Below, piece after piece: positions 32,720 to 45,099 of a stretch of DNA of 64,000 nt (position 1 is the stretch's first letter; every line of letters begins with the position of its first letter). Below the pieces are notes generated by a model. It was not told where the DNA came from and did no database searches. It saw nothing but the letters and a program-made list of their open reading frames with translations. The DNA lies in the NCBI RefSeq assembly GCF_932276165.1, contig NC_064001.1:5773501-5837500 (forward strand), written 5' to 3'. A program made the translations under genes and the position numbers. The stretch is from Plutella xylostella. Lineage: Eukaryota; Arthropoda; Insecta; Lepidoptera; Plutellidae.

Positions 32720-32935
32720 ACATGCCGCACGCTTTTTGTAGTACATGCACATTTTTATTCAGATCACAGATATCGCCGTTTTGGAATGAGTACAATTTCT
32801 TCACGGCGTTTCCCGTTACCGTACGAACACGTTATATAATTCTAATAAAGACTTGGTACCTGCATACCAGGATTCGAACCCACGGCCTCTCGAATCGTAT
32901 CCGTTACATCACTACGGCTGTAGATCTAGGTAGAG
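32720..32935 (-). mobile_element. SINE family A copy, minus strand
   Basis: Contains the B-box (GGATTCGAACC on +, GGTTCGAATCC on minus), then in order the body words shared with 34731-35050 (CACGGCGTTTCC, and CGCCGTTTTGGAATGAGTAC). Diverged copy. Confidence 0.6.
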
Positions 32936-33264
32936 AATAGGCTAATTAACTATATTAATTATGTAAATTACTAGTGTGTTTATGCATACAAAGGAAACCC
33001 AGCGATTTAAGATAACCCTCGGTTTGTCAGAGAACCCTTCACACGCTTACCAAAATCAACACATCTAAGCGTCAACCTTCCATAAAATATTCCGATGTTA
33101 TTCTCCTGTCAATACAGACATTTGAAGCTATTCGCACTCTGGCTCTGCAAACATGTAACCCTTGTCATATTCCGAACCGATAAGTAAATAAAATTGAATA
33201 ATTTACGAGTAGGTTTTACCGCGGAATGTCACAGCCGCTGTGGCATAGGATATCAAATTATGAA

Positions 33265-33529
33265 GCCCATGACATGCGCAGTGGAGGCCCGGGGCCGCTC
33301 GCAGCCAGTCCGCGAGCCGCGCTCTGCGTTCCCGAACGGATCGCTCTCGCCATCTTGATTTCTGAACGTACGAAATAATTCGAACGCGCCAATGCTATTT
33401 GAATTCCGAACGGTCGGGATGAATTCCAAAATTAAATATTAAAAACTGTTGAAGTTTTTGTATGTGTGAAGTGTGGTTGAAAGTTTGTTGAGACTGTGTA
33501 CAGGAGTTTATGGAGTGATTTAATTTAAG
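33265..33529 (+). promoter_or_regulatory. Possible CpG-rich promoter and non-coding first exon
   Basis: A GC/CpG-rich block (33270-33350) contains CGCCATCTTG (33348-33357), the complement of the YY1/Pho-like AAGATGGCG. It grades into AT-rich DNA that ends in a consensus donor AAG|GTAAAT at 33529/33530. This arrangement suits a promoter with an untranslated first exon on the + strand. No ATG-led coding frame is present and the target gene is unknown; the exon at 58712 is a distant possibility. Confidence 0.3.
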
Positions 33530-33603
33530 GTAAATATTTCACCATTGGCACCTATTTTAATAAGGTAGTTTTTAATTTTATTATTTGTTGCATTATTTTT
33601 GAA

Positions 33604-33730
33604 ATGAATGTCACATCACATCACGTTCCATCACGTCCATACTGCTGGGGCACGGGTCTCCTTCCACTGAAGGAAGGGTTTAGACGTAGTCCAACACGCT
33701 GGCCTAGTGCGGGTTGGTGGACCCTATTGG
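33604..33730 (-). mobile_element. SINE tail fragment
   Basis: Reverse complement contains ACCAACCCGCACTAGGCCAG and a TCAGTGGAAGGAGACC block; a related ACCCACCAACCCGCATTGG word ends the SINE at 51040. Confidence 0.55.
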
Positions 33731-33924
33731 TAAAAATCTCCATAGCCAAAGCCATTAAAAAATATAGATGGTTAAAAATTATCATTAGACGATCAGACTT
33801 TATGCCGTATTTTATAGCATAATAAAAATGCGTATTAAATTAAAAGCGCTTACTTGCGGACATCAACTACTGAACGCATTAGAAGGTACTATCGAAAATT
33901 TTATTAACCTCCCTCATCTTTGTG

Positions 33925-34085
33925 GTTAATGGACCATGACAGTTTGACGGTCTCTCAGTCTTTGACTGTGCTCATTCTCATCCAACCACAACCAAGCCTC
34001 TACATGGTCTCCAGTTCAGAACTTCTCCGCCACAACAATTAACGGTTACCTACATATTTGGCAGATATGGATAGAACACAATTTT
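33925..34085 (-). pseudogene. RTE-type LINE remnant
   Basis: Diverged match to the C-terminal coding part of the copy at 50571-51010 (the TGGTCTCCAGTTCAGAACTTC and CAACGGTTACC...GCAGATATG blocks in the same order). A further piece in the opposite orientation may lie at 34193-34240 (CAGCGAGCGATGG, the QRAM block). Confidence 0.4.
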
Positions 34086-34730
34086 TTTTTAAAAGTTGAC
34101 TGGGACACTACTCTGTGTGTCCACTCGTGAGGACCACAAAGAGTGTGGAAATGCGATCACAGACGGTTGTACTTACAGATCTAAAAAAAATGTCACAGCG
34201 CAGCGAGCGATGGACCACACCTATGCTAGAGTTTTAGCTGTCCATTAAGAATCACTTCAAAAGTTTGACTATTGGTGGGTTCGATCTTTGGGTGATGCCA
34301 TGTTAGGCAGTAGAGGATTTTGATGGTTGATACCTGCATGGACAAATGAAGTATTTTGTACTGATGGAGGAATGGACTGATCAAGGGATCTGAAAGACGT
34401 ATTTTTACAATGGAGTGGTTTAGTTTATAGCTGCTGAATGCCCTAGGTTTGATTCCCGGCTCTTGAGTTACTTATATTTGCTTTGGGTCTTCGATGTGCC
34501 CGGAAAATGGCTAAGGTGAGAGTAAAAACCTACCAAATCAGGACATAACACAAGAAAAGGTTGTGTAATTTTTTATCATGTGCATCTTTGTTAGATCCAT
34601 GCAACGAGGTCTGGAAAAACATAATTATACCGGAAAAATATGTGACAATCCATTTCTGTCTATACTACCTAAATAAGTAATGTGCAATAGCGTGAATATT
34701 ATATAGTAGTCCCACTTTAGAGCGAGCGGT

Positions 34731-35050
34731 GGTAGCTCAGATGGGTAAGCGCCCGCTTCTCACGCCAGACCCGCGGGTTCGAATCCCGGCGCTGACATGT
34801 ACCAATAAGTTCTTCGGATTTAAGTACAAATGTATACCACTCTTACGGAGAAGGAAAACACCGTGAGGAAACCTGCACATCTAGATTCTATATGTAGCCT
34901 AAGTGCATTGTACTCGTTCCAAAACGGCGATACGGCTCGCGACCTACCTATCGTACGTGAGTACTAGTAATGTATAGCGAAAAGCGGGTGACTTGCTTGC
35001 GAGTCACCTCTGACTACCCCTTCCGGGATTACAGTTCTGAGCATGTATGT
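34731..35050 (+). mobile_element. SINE family A, tRNA-headed, near complete
   Basis: Begins GCGGTGGTAGCTCAGATGGG (A box) and has GGTTCGAATCCC (B box) about 40 bp on. The acceptor arms do not pair, so it is a tRNA-derived SINE head, not a tRNA gene. The body carries GGAAAACACCGTGAGGAAAC, CGTTCCAAAACGGCGATAC and a 3' portion ending near GGGATTACAGTTCTGAGCAT. Other copies: 51027-51330, 32720-32935, 19813-19945. Confidence 0.8.
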
Positions 35051-35937
35051 ACATATGTCCGACTTTGAATGATTTTCATGGTGAAGTTAAAGAAAATACA
35101 TTTCACATTCTTAATTGCATATTGTGAGTATGAGTTATCTTGTAATGAGTTAAAGTAAAACCGCAAAACTTCACAAAGGAGGCTAATTTTAATAATTTAT
35201 ACTGGAGTAAAATTAATTTTAAAACTTATATACATGGGGTACCAAGTAATTAAACTTTACATCGGAGTTTATCAACACTTAAATGTTTGTTGTGTGTTTT
35301 TGGTTGGTTGTGGTGTAATTTTACCATTTGCAGAATTTAATAGGCTTTTAGGTAGGTAGATAGGTATTAAAGTAAAGATTACTGGTGTTACGTCATTACG
35401 ATAACACTATACATATTAAAACAATCTGTCAAAATTCTAGAATGTCTCATAGTGATACTCGAAGTTTGGCTCTTTGTGGTAGATATAAAGTCAAAAATCG
35501 AGTAACACAATGTCGCTTGCAAGTCTCGTGTAAACTGACAGTTCATTCTATTATTTAGAGTGTAGGTATACGTAATAATAATATCACATAAGATTATTAT
35601 GCGTTGATCTAAGTGAGAAATGCAAGTCCGTAGAGCAATCTCAAACTTTTTCCTGATTTATACAAAGTTTCCATCTTGCTCTCCAGTATTTTTTACTCAA
35701 ACCTTTATATTTACACAGGAAAGTTGTCTAAGAAACTTTTTTATGTTGTTGGTTATTAATAAATAGAACTATGTTATGCTCTGGCTTGATTAGGTTCCAA
35801 GCAGCCTGCAATTTTCCCCTATTTCTATACCCTAAATCTGTGTATGGAAATGGAAATAATAAAAAAAAAACTTTGGTTTAAAGCGTTTTTCCCAAAACTG
35901 CCACGTTTCACACCTACTTCATGATTACATTATAATA

Positions 35938-36168
35938 CACTCACGGGCAATGAAAAGGTTCCACTTAGAAAAACACGAAATTAATCCTAAATTGAAAAGG
36001 CAAGCTTAATGACGCCTTCTGCAACATTGAAGTACATTTGACAGAGCATCCGGATATTACCAACAAAACAGTAATATTTTGTTCAAATTTTAAATTAAAT
36101 GTTTGAACAAATTGGGTTCGTGTGCAGTTGGCATTTTGTGAGTGGAACTTTTTCATTGCCCGTGAGTG
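35938..36168. mobile_element. 231-bp mariner-type MITE
   Basis: Ends CACTCACGGGCAATGAAAAG and complement, flanked by TA (35936-35937, 36169-36170). Same family as 51952-52179, with shared interior words (AATGACGCCTTCTGCAACAT). Confidence 0.85.
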
Positions 36169-37157
36169 TAATTTCACTGAGTAAATTTTAGCCTCTATAT
36201 CATAACGTGTAAGTAAGCAGCTACTTATACCTCGGTTATTTTACTCGGTCTGGTTGTGCGATCGATTTACTTTCAAGACCCCTTTTTATTACAGCGCTCC
36301 CAGGAGTTGATTGGTTTGCAGATAGTTTTTAGGGATTCGTTGGGAAAGGACAGAATCTACATTGTCGATTTTTAACGAAACTTTATTGTGTAGAGAGATT
36401 CCTGGATTATTTTAGCCACATTTCTCTCTAGTCTATCAGCTGTTATGAAATTATGACTTGCAGTCAAATACTATGAATTAAAAAGTATATAATATAGTAA
36501 ATGAAACACACATTCACTCCTATTATTTTCCAGTATAAACATACTCATTTATACAAAAGTGTGCAGTAGATATTCCATATATAAATTATACCGGTCTCAA
36601 GATTTTGTTGCTAACCCCGTTCAATACAAACACAAGGTTACGGTAAGTATACTTCTATTAAAATAGGTAACTATTTTATGAAGAACTGTTTAAATCTGTG
36701 TCAAAGTCTTTTTCTATCTCATCAATAGCTTTAAGGGCCCGTACAGGGTGACGTGCCGCGCCAATTTTGGGTTTTCAATGCTCTTCACACAGCACACGCA
36801 GTGACACGCACACATGTAAGTTTGCACAGTGGGTCGATAAACTTTTACTCGCCAACTTTATTGACAATTATGTTCAAGTACATTTTGGGTGATTTTAGGG
36901 TAAGTAAGTATAATTCTTACTTACACTGGTAGGCACCAGGAAAGAGTAGAAATTAATAGGGGTGCCACTTTACTCTATACTCGGAACCCGATTAGCTTTC
37001 TCAAACAAATGTGGTATTTACAAGAAAGGTAACTACAAGTATTAAAGTGTAGATAATAAGTTTCGGGCATTCTCCAGCCAACTGAACCCCGACGACAAAG
37101 CAAAGTAAATACATAGTGTCGCAAAAGGGCTATACTAAGCCAAAAGGGGATGACTCA

Positions 37158-37296
37158 AGGGGTCATTCTGAACAACTTTTGTTCTACGAGATTTGCAAAT
37201 TCGCGAAAAAAAATATTCGTTTTCCATGGTAAAAAGTCACATGTCCAACAAAGTTAATTTCCAAAACTCGTAGAGCAAAAGTTCAGAATGACCCCC
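37158..37296. mobile_element. Inverted repeat with GGGGTCATTCTGAAC ends
   Basis: GGGGTCATTCTGAACAACTT and, at the other side, CAAAAGTTCAGAATGACCCC form the arms. Upstream, AAAGGGCTATACTAAGCC recalls the MITE at 51722, so this may be a degraded composite. Confidence 0.6.
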
Positions 37297-37711
37297 TGTC
37301 TTACTCCTTTTTACCGGACTGCCGAAAGAGGAGGGTAATGTTTTTTGATTGTATGTATGTATGTTTGTCTGTTTCTTTGTTCCCTCCTGTAGCCTAAACG
37401 GCTTGATAGATTTTGATGTATGAGGTATTGTTAGAAGCGTATTGATGGCGCAATGGTTATAGGCTATATGACGTTCCATTAAAATGAACATAGCGCCCTC
37501 TTGAGGACATAACGTGATGATCGAAAAAATAATAATTCAACTTTGCCGTGTAAGGTATCAAATGAAAGGGCTTGATTTTCACATTATAAAAATATGCATA
37601 TTGAAGGTATTTAAATAACAACACCAAAACTATTGAAATAAAAAATGATCATGAACTACTGACGTAAAATTTCATAAAATAAAAACAACTAAAAAGTTAC
37701 AAATAAAAAAA

Positions 37712-37953
37712 TACAATTATAAACAAACGAAAAACCCTACTGTACGCTAAAAACATGAAAACAAGTCCCAATGTTAATGGAAAGTATCGCAGGCGGGGAC
37801 CAACTTGACCGCCACTCAAGGCCGTTTTCTAAGTAACATTCAGCTAAATGGTGAACCCTCTGCTGGTCCCCGCCTACGATACTTTCCATTAACATTGGGA
37901 CTTGTTTTCATATTTTTAGCGTGCAGTCGGGTTTTTTGTTTGTTTATAATTTG
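37712..37953. mobile_element. Long foldback around GGTCCCCGCC
   Basis: Arms of about 90 bp (AATTATAAACAAACGAAAAA ... AGTCCCAATGTTAATGGAAA and complements ... TTGTTTATAATT) around a short non-palindromic centre. Sits in a broader AT-rich repeat (about 37300-38200) with CCGGACTGCCGAAAGAGGAG at one side. Frames read on both strands here are products of the palindrome. Confidence 0.8.
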
Positions 37954-38199
37954 TTTAGTACTATATACCGCTTTTTCAATACCTGTAAGTACATTTTTTG
38001 GTAGCAGCAGCAGCATAATATTTTTACTTAATTTTAGGGTTTCGAACGTCAAAAGAAAAAAAGCAACCGTTATAGGATCTCTTTGTTGTCCGTCTGTCAC
38101 CGCCCTTTTTCTCAGAAACGAGTAAAGATATCAAGCTGATATTTCGCATAGATGGGGAGTAACCCAAAAAAAATATTATGGTACTCCCTGTCCCACACA

Positions 38200-40019
38200 A
38201 GTAAATTGGGGCTTATATTTTTTCCAGTTATTTTGATGTGTATCCTTTTTTTTCTTTGATGTTTTGTATAAGTATGTGTTTGTTTTCTTTAAATCTGTAT
38301 TTTTTTGTTGTTGCTGTCTATGTGTCGAATAAATGTATCTTTATCTTCAAATCACGCCATCTATCGTTTGTTTTTTTGTGGCTACTGTCTATAGAAGAAA
38401 TTCCGTCATTGACAATTTTACGTTACGAATTTATTTTTATTTATTTTATTTTTATTTTTACATTTTCGTGGAGAACCAACAGCATTTTGTTAATAAATAA
38501 TTATTACTTATGAACACATAACAACTTGATGCCATTAAAAGAATGAACTTAGTAAACCCAGTAAACCTAACACATCATCCAGACGAAAAATAAAATCTCT
38601 TTCTCTCTCTCTGAAAAACATACTTAATAGCCCAAACTCGATGCTTTTAGCTATTAACATCTTTGAAATAAAATTGAGCCACCACCGTGTTACTGCCCTC
38701 ATCAGATCCTCACGAGACCATACCTCAACCAGCACCAAGAGACTGTATTTTTGATCCCTAACCTAATGTTAGTGCGTATTGTCATCACTTAGATCCATTC
38801 GCTATATTCCTGCTCCTCATCAGACCTTTACGAGACTGTAATGTCACGAGAATATTGCACACTATCTAATTTAATTTAATGTATTGAATATACTGGAAGA
38901 ATTATGCTTCCTCAATTTCAAATCAAATTATGTTGGTGTCATAAAAGTTGAAAAAGTGCAATGACAACCAATGTGCAGAGATTTTGTATCTGTACACGAT
39001 AAGATCGCGAGCTGTCAGTGCTGCCTAAACCGACGTGACCCTTCTTTGGAGGCCAGCGGCCAACTGAGTCAAACGTCACTTGTGTTTATGATTTTATAAC
39101 ACAGAAAACCGCCATAGATATTTGTATGAAGATTTGAGGGAAAAAAATTGCTCAAGTTTGGGATTAATTTACACAAAATAAGTGTGTGTTTATTAAAAAA
39201 CAAGGTATTTAGCGCCTAGTCCAAGCCTTTAACTTTATAATATGATAAAAATCATATGAAAATTCTTTATGATTACGACACAGTTGTTACAATACGGGAG
39301 TGTCATTTACTGGTTTTTCGTCATATTCTGAATTTAATTTACAGTTATCCATAAGCTTTTACTTAAATTCGAATGATTCAGCACCTAGCTAGACTCTTCG
39401 ACTACCGGTGTGATTTTTTTCAAGGCTGTAGAGCATCATTTACTACATAATTCTATGACAATGCCAACCCTCGATTGCCTATTGCCGACCCTTAATCATA
39501 AAATCTCAATCCATTGAGTGGAAAACCGCCACCGTTATACCTTGCAATTCCCTTCGGATGATCTTAAATAAATGGAGACTAATATTTTATAAGCCGTGAC
39601 ACCTGATTTTTCTATATTTTTCCACGATCTTTGTAAAAAAAGACTTAAATATTTTAGCTAAGACCTTTTACTCGTTGGCCTTCTTCCAAGGAACTGGCAG
39701 TGAGTCAGCACTTTGTGCCGTGGCGTGCATATTCTACAGTTGCTAGAGATAATTTCATCACTAAACCTAATAAGGCTTCAGACTTTGCCCAGGGCGCCGA
39801 GCTCGATCCCCGGCTGGTTTGGAGGTGCCCATATTAAATAAGTCCAAGACTATATATTAAATAATAATATTGCAATGTCATAATTTTTAGTACAGTATGT
39901 ATACCATCTTAGGTTTCATTTAGCCTGAAATTTCATAACATTCATAAATAAAAACTATTATTAAAAGAGATACATTCCACACCACCAAAGGCTTAACTAG
40001 AGCGTTGATGCTTATTTAG
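38200..40019. other. Non-coding DNA with SINE debris
   Basis: No gene recognised. A B-box-like word (GAGCTCGATCCCCGGC, about 39797-39812) suggests an old SINE fragment at 39770-39830. CT-rich microsatellite at 38597-38612. Confidence 0.4.
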
Positions 40020-40170
40020 TCCCCGCTGCACAGCACCGTTATCGACGTAGACAAAAGTCGCTATGTTTATCAAAATTCGCGATAAATATGGCGATTTGAC
40101 TTGAAGAATTATAATTTTGTGCAATGAACGAGTTTATCGACGTCGATCGATAAAGATGCTGTGCAACCGG
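40020..40170. mobile_element. 151-bp MITE with GCTGCACAGCA ends
   Basis: Left CTGCACAGCACCGTTATCGA and right TCGATAAAGATGCTGTGCA are inverted; both sides are followed by TTAG (40016-40019 and 40171-40174), a candidate 4-bp duplication. Confidence 0.6.
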
Positions 40171-41190
40171 TTAGGAATCAGGTTCTCAAGATCGTTTTAG
40201 AAATGCTTATGAGTTTCCGAATCGCAGCCCGCCGTTTTGTGGATTAAGGGATCATAATTTTGTTGCCACAAAATCGCCGTCACCGCGTCCACTGTTTTTC
40301 ATAGGGCCATGACCTGCCAGGGATGTCCCTTTGATGTTTTCCTGATATCTTTTTAAGGCTGGTTGAGGCCAGCACGGCTCATGTATATTGATAGTATCTG
40401 TATTCATAAATGCCTAGTAAGGGTTCTGATATTGAGTCGCTTGTCTTTTTTTCTGGACATCGGCGTATACCTATGAAGCTATAGAATTTTATTGGGTTTT
40501 GGTCGTGTAAGTGATGCCTACCTAGATGTATTTGAAAGTTCTTTCTGTTCTGAATGTTTTTTTTTACACGATTTGTAATATTGTAAAAAAACCCGTATAA
40601 CTAATCAGTAAAGGAGTTGTTATTTAAACATAAGTATAGTAAGTAATATATTTTGTGATTCTTTGATGTTTTGTGTATATTTGATGGATGAACAGTTTAT
40701 TGAATATACTGCAGTATTGAAATAATGATCGAGTTTCCAATCTAGGGAGAATAAAGAAAGTTCTTTTTTCTCTTTTATCTTCTTCAAAAGTTAGGTATAA
40801 ACATTTTTTTTATATACTTTGGTCACAATTCTTTGCCCGCAACCGCCACGATTTCAAATCAAAATATAAGCAAGAGCATGAGCAGGTCATCAACAGCCCT
40901 CTACTCATACTACCTATGTTTAAATTAAAATCAGCGCTAAACGAAAGAAAATCAAGCTTTGCTGCTGCTTTTTCTGCTAGTTTTCCAGTGAAACGACACG
41001 GTTTTTTATTTACTCTTTGCTGCACTCCGTTTTGTAGTTTCAGACTCTTTTACGAATAATTAGGTAAAACGTTAGTATAGTTTCATTTATACAGCGCCTA
41101 AAATATCCCGAATAAAGTTTCACAAAAATATACTAAAAACTAAAATATTTAGTTCATATGTGAAAAAGAAAGGTGCAGTATACAATATGT

Positions 41191-41210
41191 ATAATAATAA
41201 TAATAATAAT
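41191..41210 (+). repeat. (ATA)n microsatellite
   Basis: Twenty bases of AAT repeat at the junction with the dispersed repeat that follows (41211-41470, CCTCCTAGCCGAATTTCGAC onward), which I recognise only as common interspersed DNA. Confidence 0.7.
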
Positions 41211-41506
41211 GTCCTCCTAGCCGAATTTCGACCACGGCGGCCAATCTCAATTGAGATCAGCCATCTACGCAGGAGTAGATTATAGTGCCCAAGTGTGTGC
41301 GCAGTACACAGGAGCACTCTCTGTTCCATCACTCTCATAGCCCAATGGGACGGATTGACCGACACGACTGGAGAGAGCTAGGCGCAGGACCGACTGCTTT
41401 ACATGCCCATCCGACAGCATGGATCGTTACACTGTTTCGGACATCAGGTGATCAGCCTTCTATGTCCTAACCAAACTTAGAACCACAATTTAGAAACACA
41501 AATTGA

Positions 41507-41580
41507 TGGTCCCACCCGGGAATCGAACCCGGGACCTCTGGGTCATGAAGCGAAGCTTCTACCACTAGACCACAGAGGCA
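41507..41580 (-). mobile_element. tRNA-like SINE head
   Basis: Minus strand reads TGCCTCTGTGGTCTAGTGGT (A box), then GGTTCGATTCCCGGG (B box). The two acceptor sides do not pair, so I call it a SINE promoter region, not a functional tRNA. Confidence 0.65.
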
Positions 41581-41999
41581 GTTATATAGGCAATATGTAT
41601 AGGACCTAAGTAATATGAAATAAATGTGTGATAAAGCTAACAGTCCACTCCACCAAGGTAGAGCCAAGATGAGCGGAGCGGAGATGTTTTGTACATAACC
41701 AATTGAATTGCCTTATTCACACACCCCGTCTTCGAAACCACAATGTGGAGATAGCTACAAATTAATAGTGATTTCACAAATGGTCTGAATCTGAATTGTT
41801 AATGAAAACAATAAACCTATAAAACCAGTAGAACTCTCGCATAGGGTAGGTAGGTAGCTATCTTAATCCTAAATCGCTTTACAAAAACCAATAATAATAG
41901 GCTTGCCAGAGCGAAATGCCGTCAATGCCGACGCAGCTTAACTAAGCTCAGCTTAGACACCGAGGCGCAATCCGGTCTGATTGCACAAACGCCTCTCGA

Positions 42000-44040
42000 A
42001 AGCGTAAATTTTTTATCATCGCACCGCCCCGTTTTTCACCACCACTCGTTCAGGCCTGTCCCACTGTGGCCCACTTTACCCTCCTCTCCCCCGTTTCAAC
42101 AGTGCCCGATCGCGGGCGCCAGATTTGCTAGATTTCCCCCGGAAAAAACAACATACGCCTCAACTAAAAGCCGAGTATTTACACCGACACATACAGGTAT
42201 TCCAACTTTGTTTCTTTTTTGCGCTCAGAGTTTTACTAACTAAATTTTGAGCTCTCTTTTAGGCGCTGGCTGGAGATGTAATGGCTGTTTAAATATTTAC
42301 GGCTGTATTTTGTTGCCTTTTATGTAAGCTGGGAAAGGTTTATTTTGTGTGTTATGATAGGTTTAATATCCATTATCATTAAATATAAATTGGAAGGGAT
42401 TGGTTGTGATTTATCATTGCTTCTTTATTATACCTATCTACCTAAAACATTTTGGCTATTCTTTGGTTCAGAAAATATCTACTTAACTGCTTTACCATTT
42501 GTGATTTGTTTGATAAGAGTAAAAGAGTGAGGAACAAAAGGACAAATATCTTTATTTCCTCGACAATAAAACATTCATCCCTTTGTACAATTCAAATAGA
42601 AGTAATAAAGTCTTTGTCAATTTCGATTATATATTTGGAGAGGACGGTCTGAAGTGGTAAGTTGTCGTATTTTGTCATCGTAAAAGCCCCAATTTGTCGT
42701 AGTTGGTACTTACTGATTATTCAAGTAACTTTACTAGGTAAGTAACTCATAAATATACCTATAAACGTAGATATAGGTAGTTCATAAACATACTCTATTC
42801 ATCCTTGTATTATTCACTATGAGTAATATGCAATAACAGCTACTTACACATTTACTTCATGTAAGTATCTAAAACAAACTACTCAACTGCGATTGTATAA
42901 CTAAACTTCATCGTTAAATTGACCTACCATAGCGGGCGGTGGCAAATCGTTGTGTACCTATACAATGATTGGTTGCAGAAAGGAACATTAAGTTAATGTC
43001 GGAATCACTTTTCTGTATCTGTGTGGAGAAGTCTTAGCCACTATGATGTATAACTTACTCTGAGTTGCAGAAAGGAACTTTACGCTAATAAGAGACAAAC
43101 ATAAATTTATGTGTGCCAAATCGAATACAATCCTCTGTAACAAACAAAATCCTATCTTTATTTATGCTAAGAGCAGAGTCTTGTCAAAAGTAACGTTACC
43201 ACTAATACGGAATTCAGCAGTAGGTATGTGGTAGGTATTCAAAAAGGCACCTTTGCGGACCCCACGTGTGACACATAACTCTGGGAATATTTTAGCTCGT
43301 TACAATTTTATTGTGCGAACACCTTCGGAAGAGAGGGCCGGCTTTGGCAGCAGTATCCGTCCCTGGGTTAGGCTTAGTGTGTACTAAAACCCGAGATGTT
43401 TTATTTCGACATGCCTCGTGTTCCGCGTTTCCGACGCTTTTATTTAAAAGCCGACCAGTGGGATAAGCTTATACTTAAATGTCACGGCATTGATTTTGCA
43501 AATAGGGCTGCGTTTCAACAGTTAGGATTTGGATGCAGTTTAATATTTTTTCCTTATGTTCACATTTAACATTAGCTGTAAGTGACGTAACATAAGAACA
43601 TTGCATCAAACCCACCTTTTGCCCACATATTTAATACATTTATGCAATCAAGTATTAAATAAACACGTATAGGATCCTAACTGTTTAGGTAGTTTATTAC
43701 TTTTCGAATTTGATAAAAAAGCAAATCTTATGACAAATATAAAACTGAACCAGTATCATACCTAACTGTATGGGTAACCAGAAAATTGTAAACTTGTGCT
43801 CCCCTTTTTCCAATATCCCTTAGTCATGGTTCTATTGGTACTCTTTAATTCCCAAGTATCGACTTGAATGTATGTCCCTTTGTCGCGGTCGGACCAGCAG
43901 CTGCCGATAGCAACCTGACAATTAAAAATTCATTGGATTTTCGCACGGGGCTTATCCTCAGTATTTACTCCAGAAATAGATTGATTGTTACATATTTTAG
44001 TATAGTGTCGTGTGTCGTTACATAACTCTATTTTATGTTA
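42000..44040. other. Non-coding DNA
   Basis: A GC-richer stretch at about 42020-42150 stands out by composition only. No gene, RNA or repeat boundary recognised. Confidence 0.35.
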
Positions 44041-44049
44041 TAAAAACAA

Positions 44050-44301
44050 ACACTCACACCTTGTACTAATGTACTCCCTTACGGGGTAGGCAGAGGTGCA
44101 TTGCTGCACCCACTTTTCGCCAGTGTTATGATAGTCCCAACCCAATGTTATAGGGGGCGGGCCTATTGCCATCTTACGAGCACATCCATGACCCGAGAAC
44201 AAATATCTGTGTTTAATCAAATATCTGCCCCAGCCGGGAATCGAACCCGGGACCTTCGGCTCAGTAGTCAGGGTCACTAACCACTACGCCATTCGGTCGT
44301 G
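44050..44301 (-). mobile_element. tRNA-derived SINE, minus strand
   Basis: Minus-strand head GAATGGCGTAGTGGTTAGTG (A box) and GGTCCCGGGTTCGATTCCC (B box) at 44227-44298, followed by GGGGCAGATATTTG and a body ending in AAGGTGTGAGTGTTTG. The head matches SINE family B, but the 3' body differs from 53955-57052. Confidence 0.75.
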
Positions 44302-44340
44302 TTATACATATACTATGCATTATGATATTTAAAAAAATAA

Positions 44341-44600
44341 AAAACCGACTTCAAAAAACCTCTAAAATCTAAGACATAATTTAAGATTTACACCAATTCT
44401 ATGTGACAGTACAAATAAACATAAGCAGGAACTGTTCTTTTTTAATGTTGGTGCGGTGACAAACTAAGCTGAAGAAATATGGCACCAACTTCAAAAAAGA
44501 ACAGTTCCTGCTTAGGTATATTTGTACTGTCACATAGAATTGGTGTAAACCTTAAATTATTTTCTTACATTTTAGTTGTTTTTTTGAAGTCAGTTTTTTA
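44341..44600. mobile_element. 260-bp foldback with AAACCGACTTCAAAAAA ends
   Basis: Arms include ACACCAATTCTATGTGACAG and AAGCAGGAACTGTTCTTTTT with complements at 44490-44563; the outer ends are AAAACCGACTTCAAAAAAC and GTTTTTTTGAAGTCAGTTTT. A further end of the same type (TTTTTTTTGAAGTCAGTTAA) occurs at about 45075-45095, closing a longer dispersed repeat (44815-45095). Confidence 0.75.
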
Positions 44601-44814
44601 TTTTTTTTTATTATTTTTTTATTTTATTGTTTTTAGTTTATTTGCAATAATTTTCTATCAAAAGTAAGATACAAATGATTCAAATAAGTCCAACTAGTCA
44701 ATACGAATCATTGAAGCCTAAACACGAGGTAGTGGCTATATACCGTTGAGGAGTTCCCTTGACTGCCTTCCGTTTCCATCATCAGATCAGCTCAAGGTCA
44801 CTAACATATTTTTT

Positions 44815-45095
44815 TGTTATAAGAACTATATTAACGTTCTAAATTTCATTAGAATCGGTTAATAGGTGCCCAAAATGGAAAATCATACCCTGTTTTTACC
44901 CCTTTACCCACCCTTGGGGGTGAGATAAAATTCTGAAAAAAATTGCGACCACCTGGGAGCTCAACCAAATACCACAAAAAAAGAATTTTCAAAATCGGTC
45001 CATAAACGGCGGAGTAATCGATGAACATACATAAAAATATAAAAAAAGATCCCGACGAATTGAGAACCTCCTCCTTTTTTTTGAAGTCAGTTAAA
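44815..45095 (+). repeat. Dispersed repeat ending GAACCTCCTCCTTTTTT
   Basis: Contains AAATTTCATTAGAATCGGTT, GGCGGAGTAATCGATGAAC and the terminal GAATTGAGAACCTCCTCC followed by TTTGAAGTCAGTT. This word order is that of a family very common in moths and butterflies; its class is uncertain. Confidence 0.55.
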
Positions 45096-45099
45096 AAGC

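Noticed and set aside
34731..34802. tRNA-like sequence with A and B boxes
   Set aside because: Acceptor halves do not pair, and the same head is followed by the same non-tRNA body at 51027, so it is a SINE head. The same applies at 41507-41580 and 44227-44298.
37805..38125. Overlapping frames on both strands
   Set aside because: Products of the long palindrome at 37712-37953.
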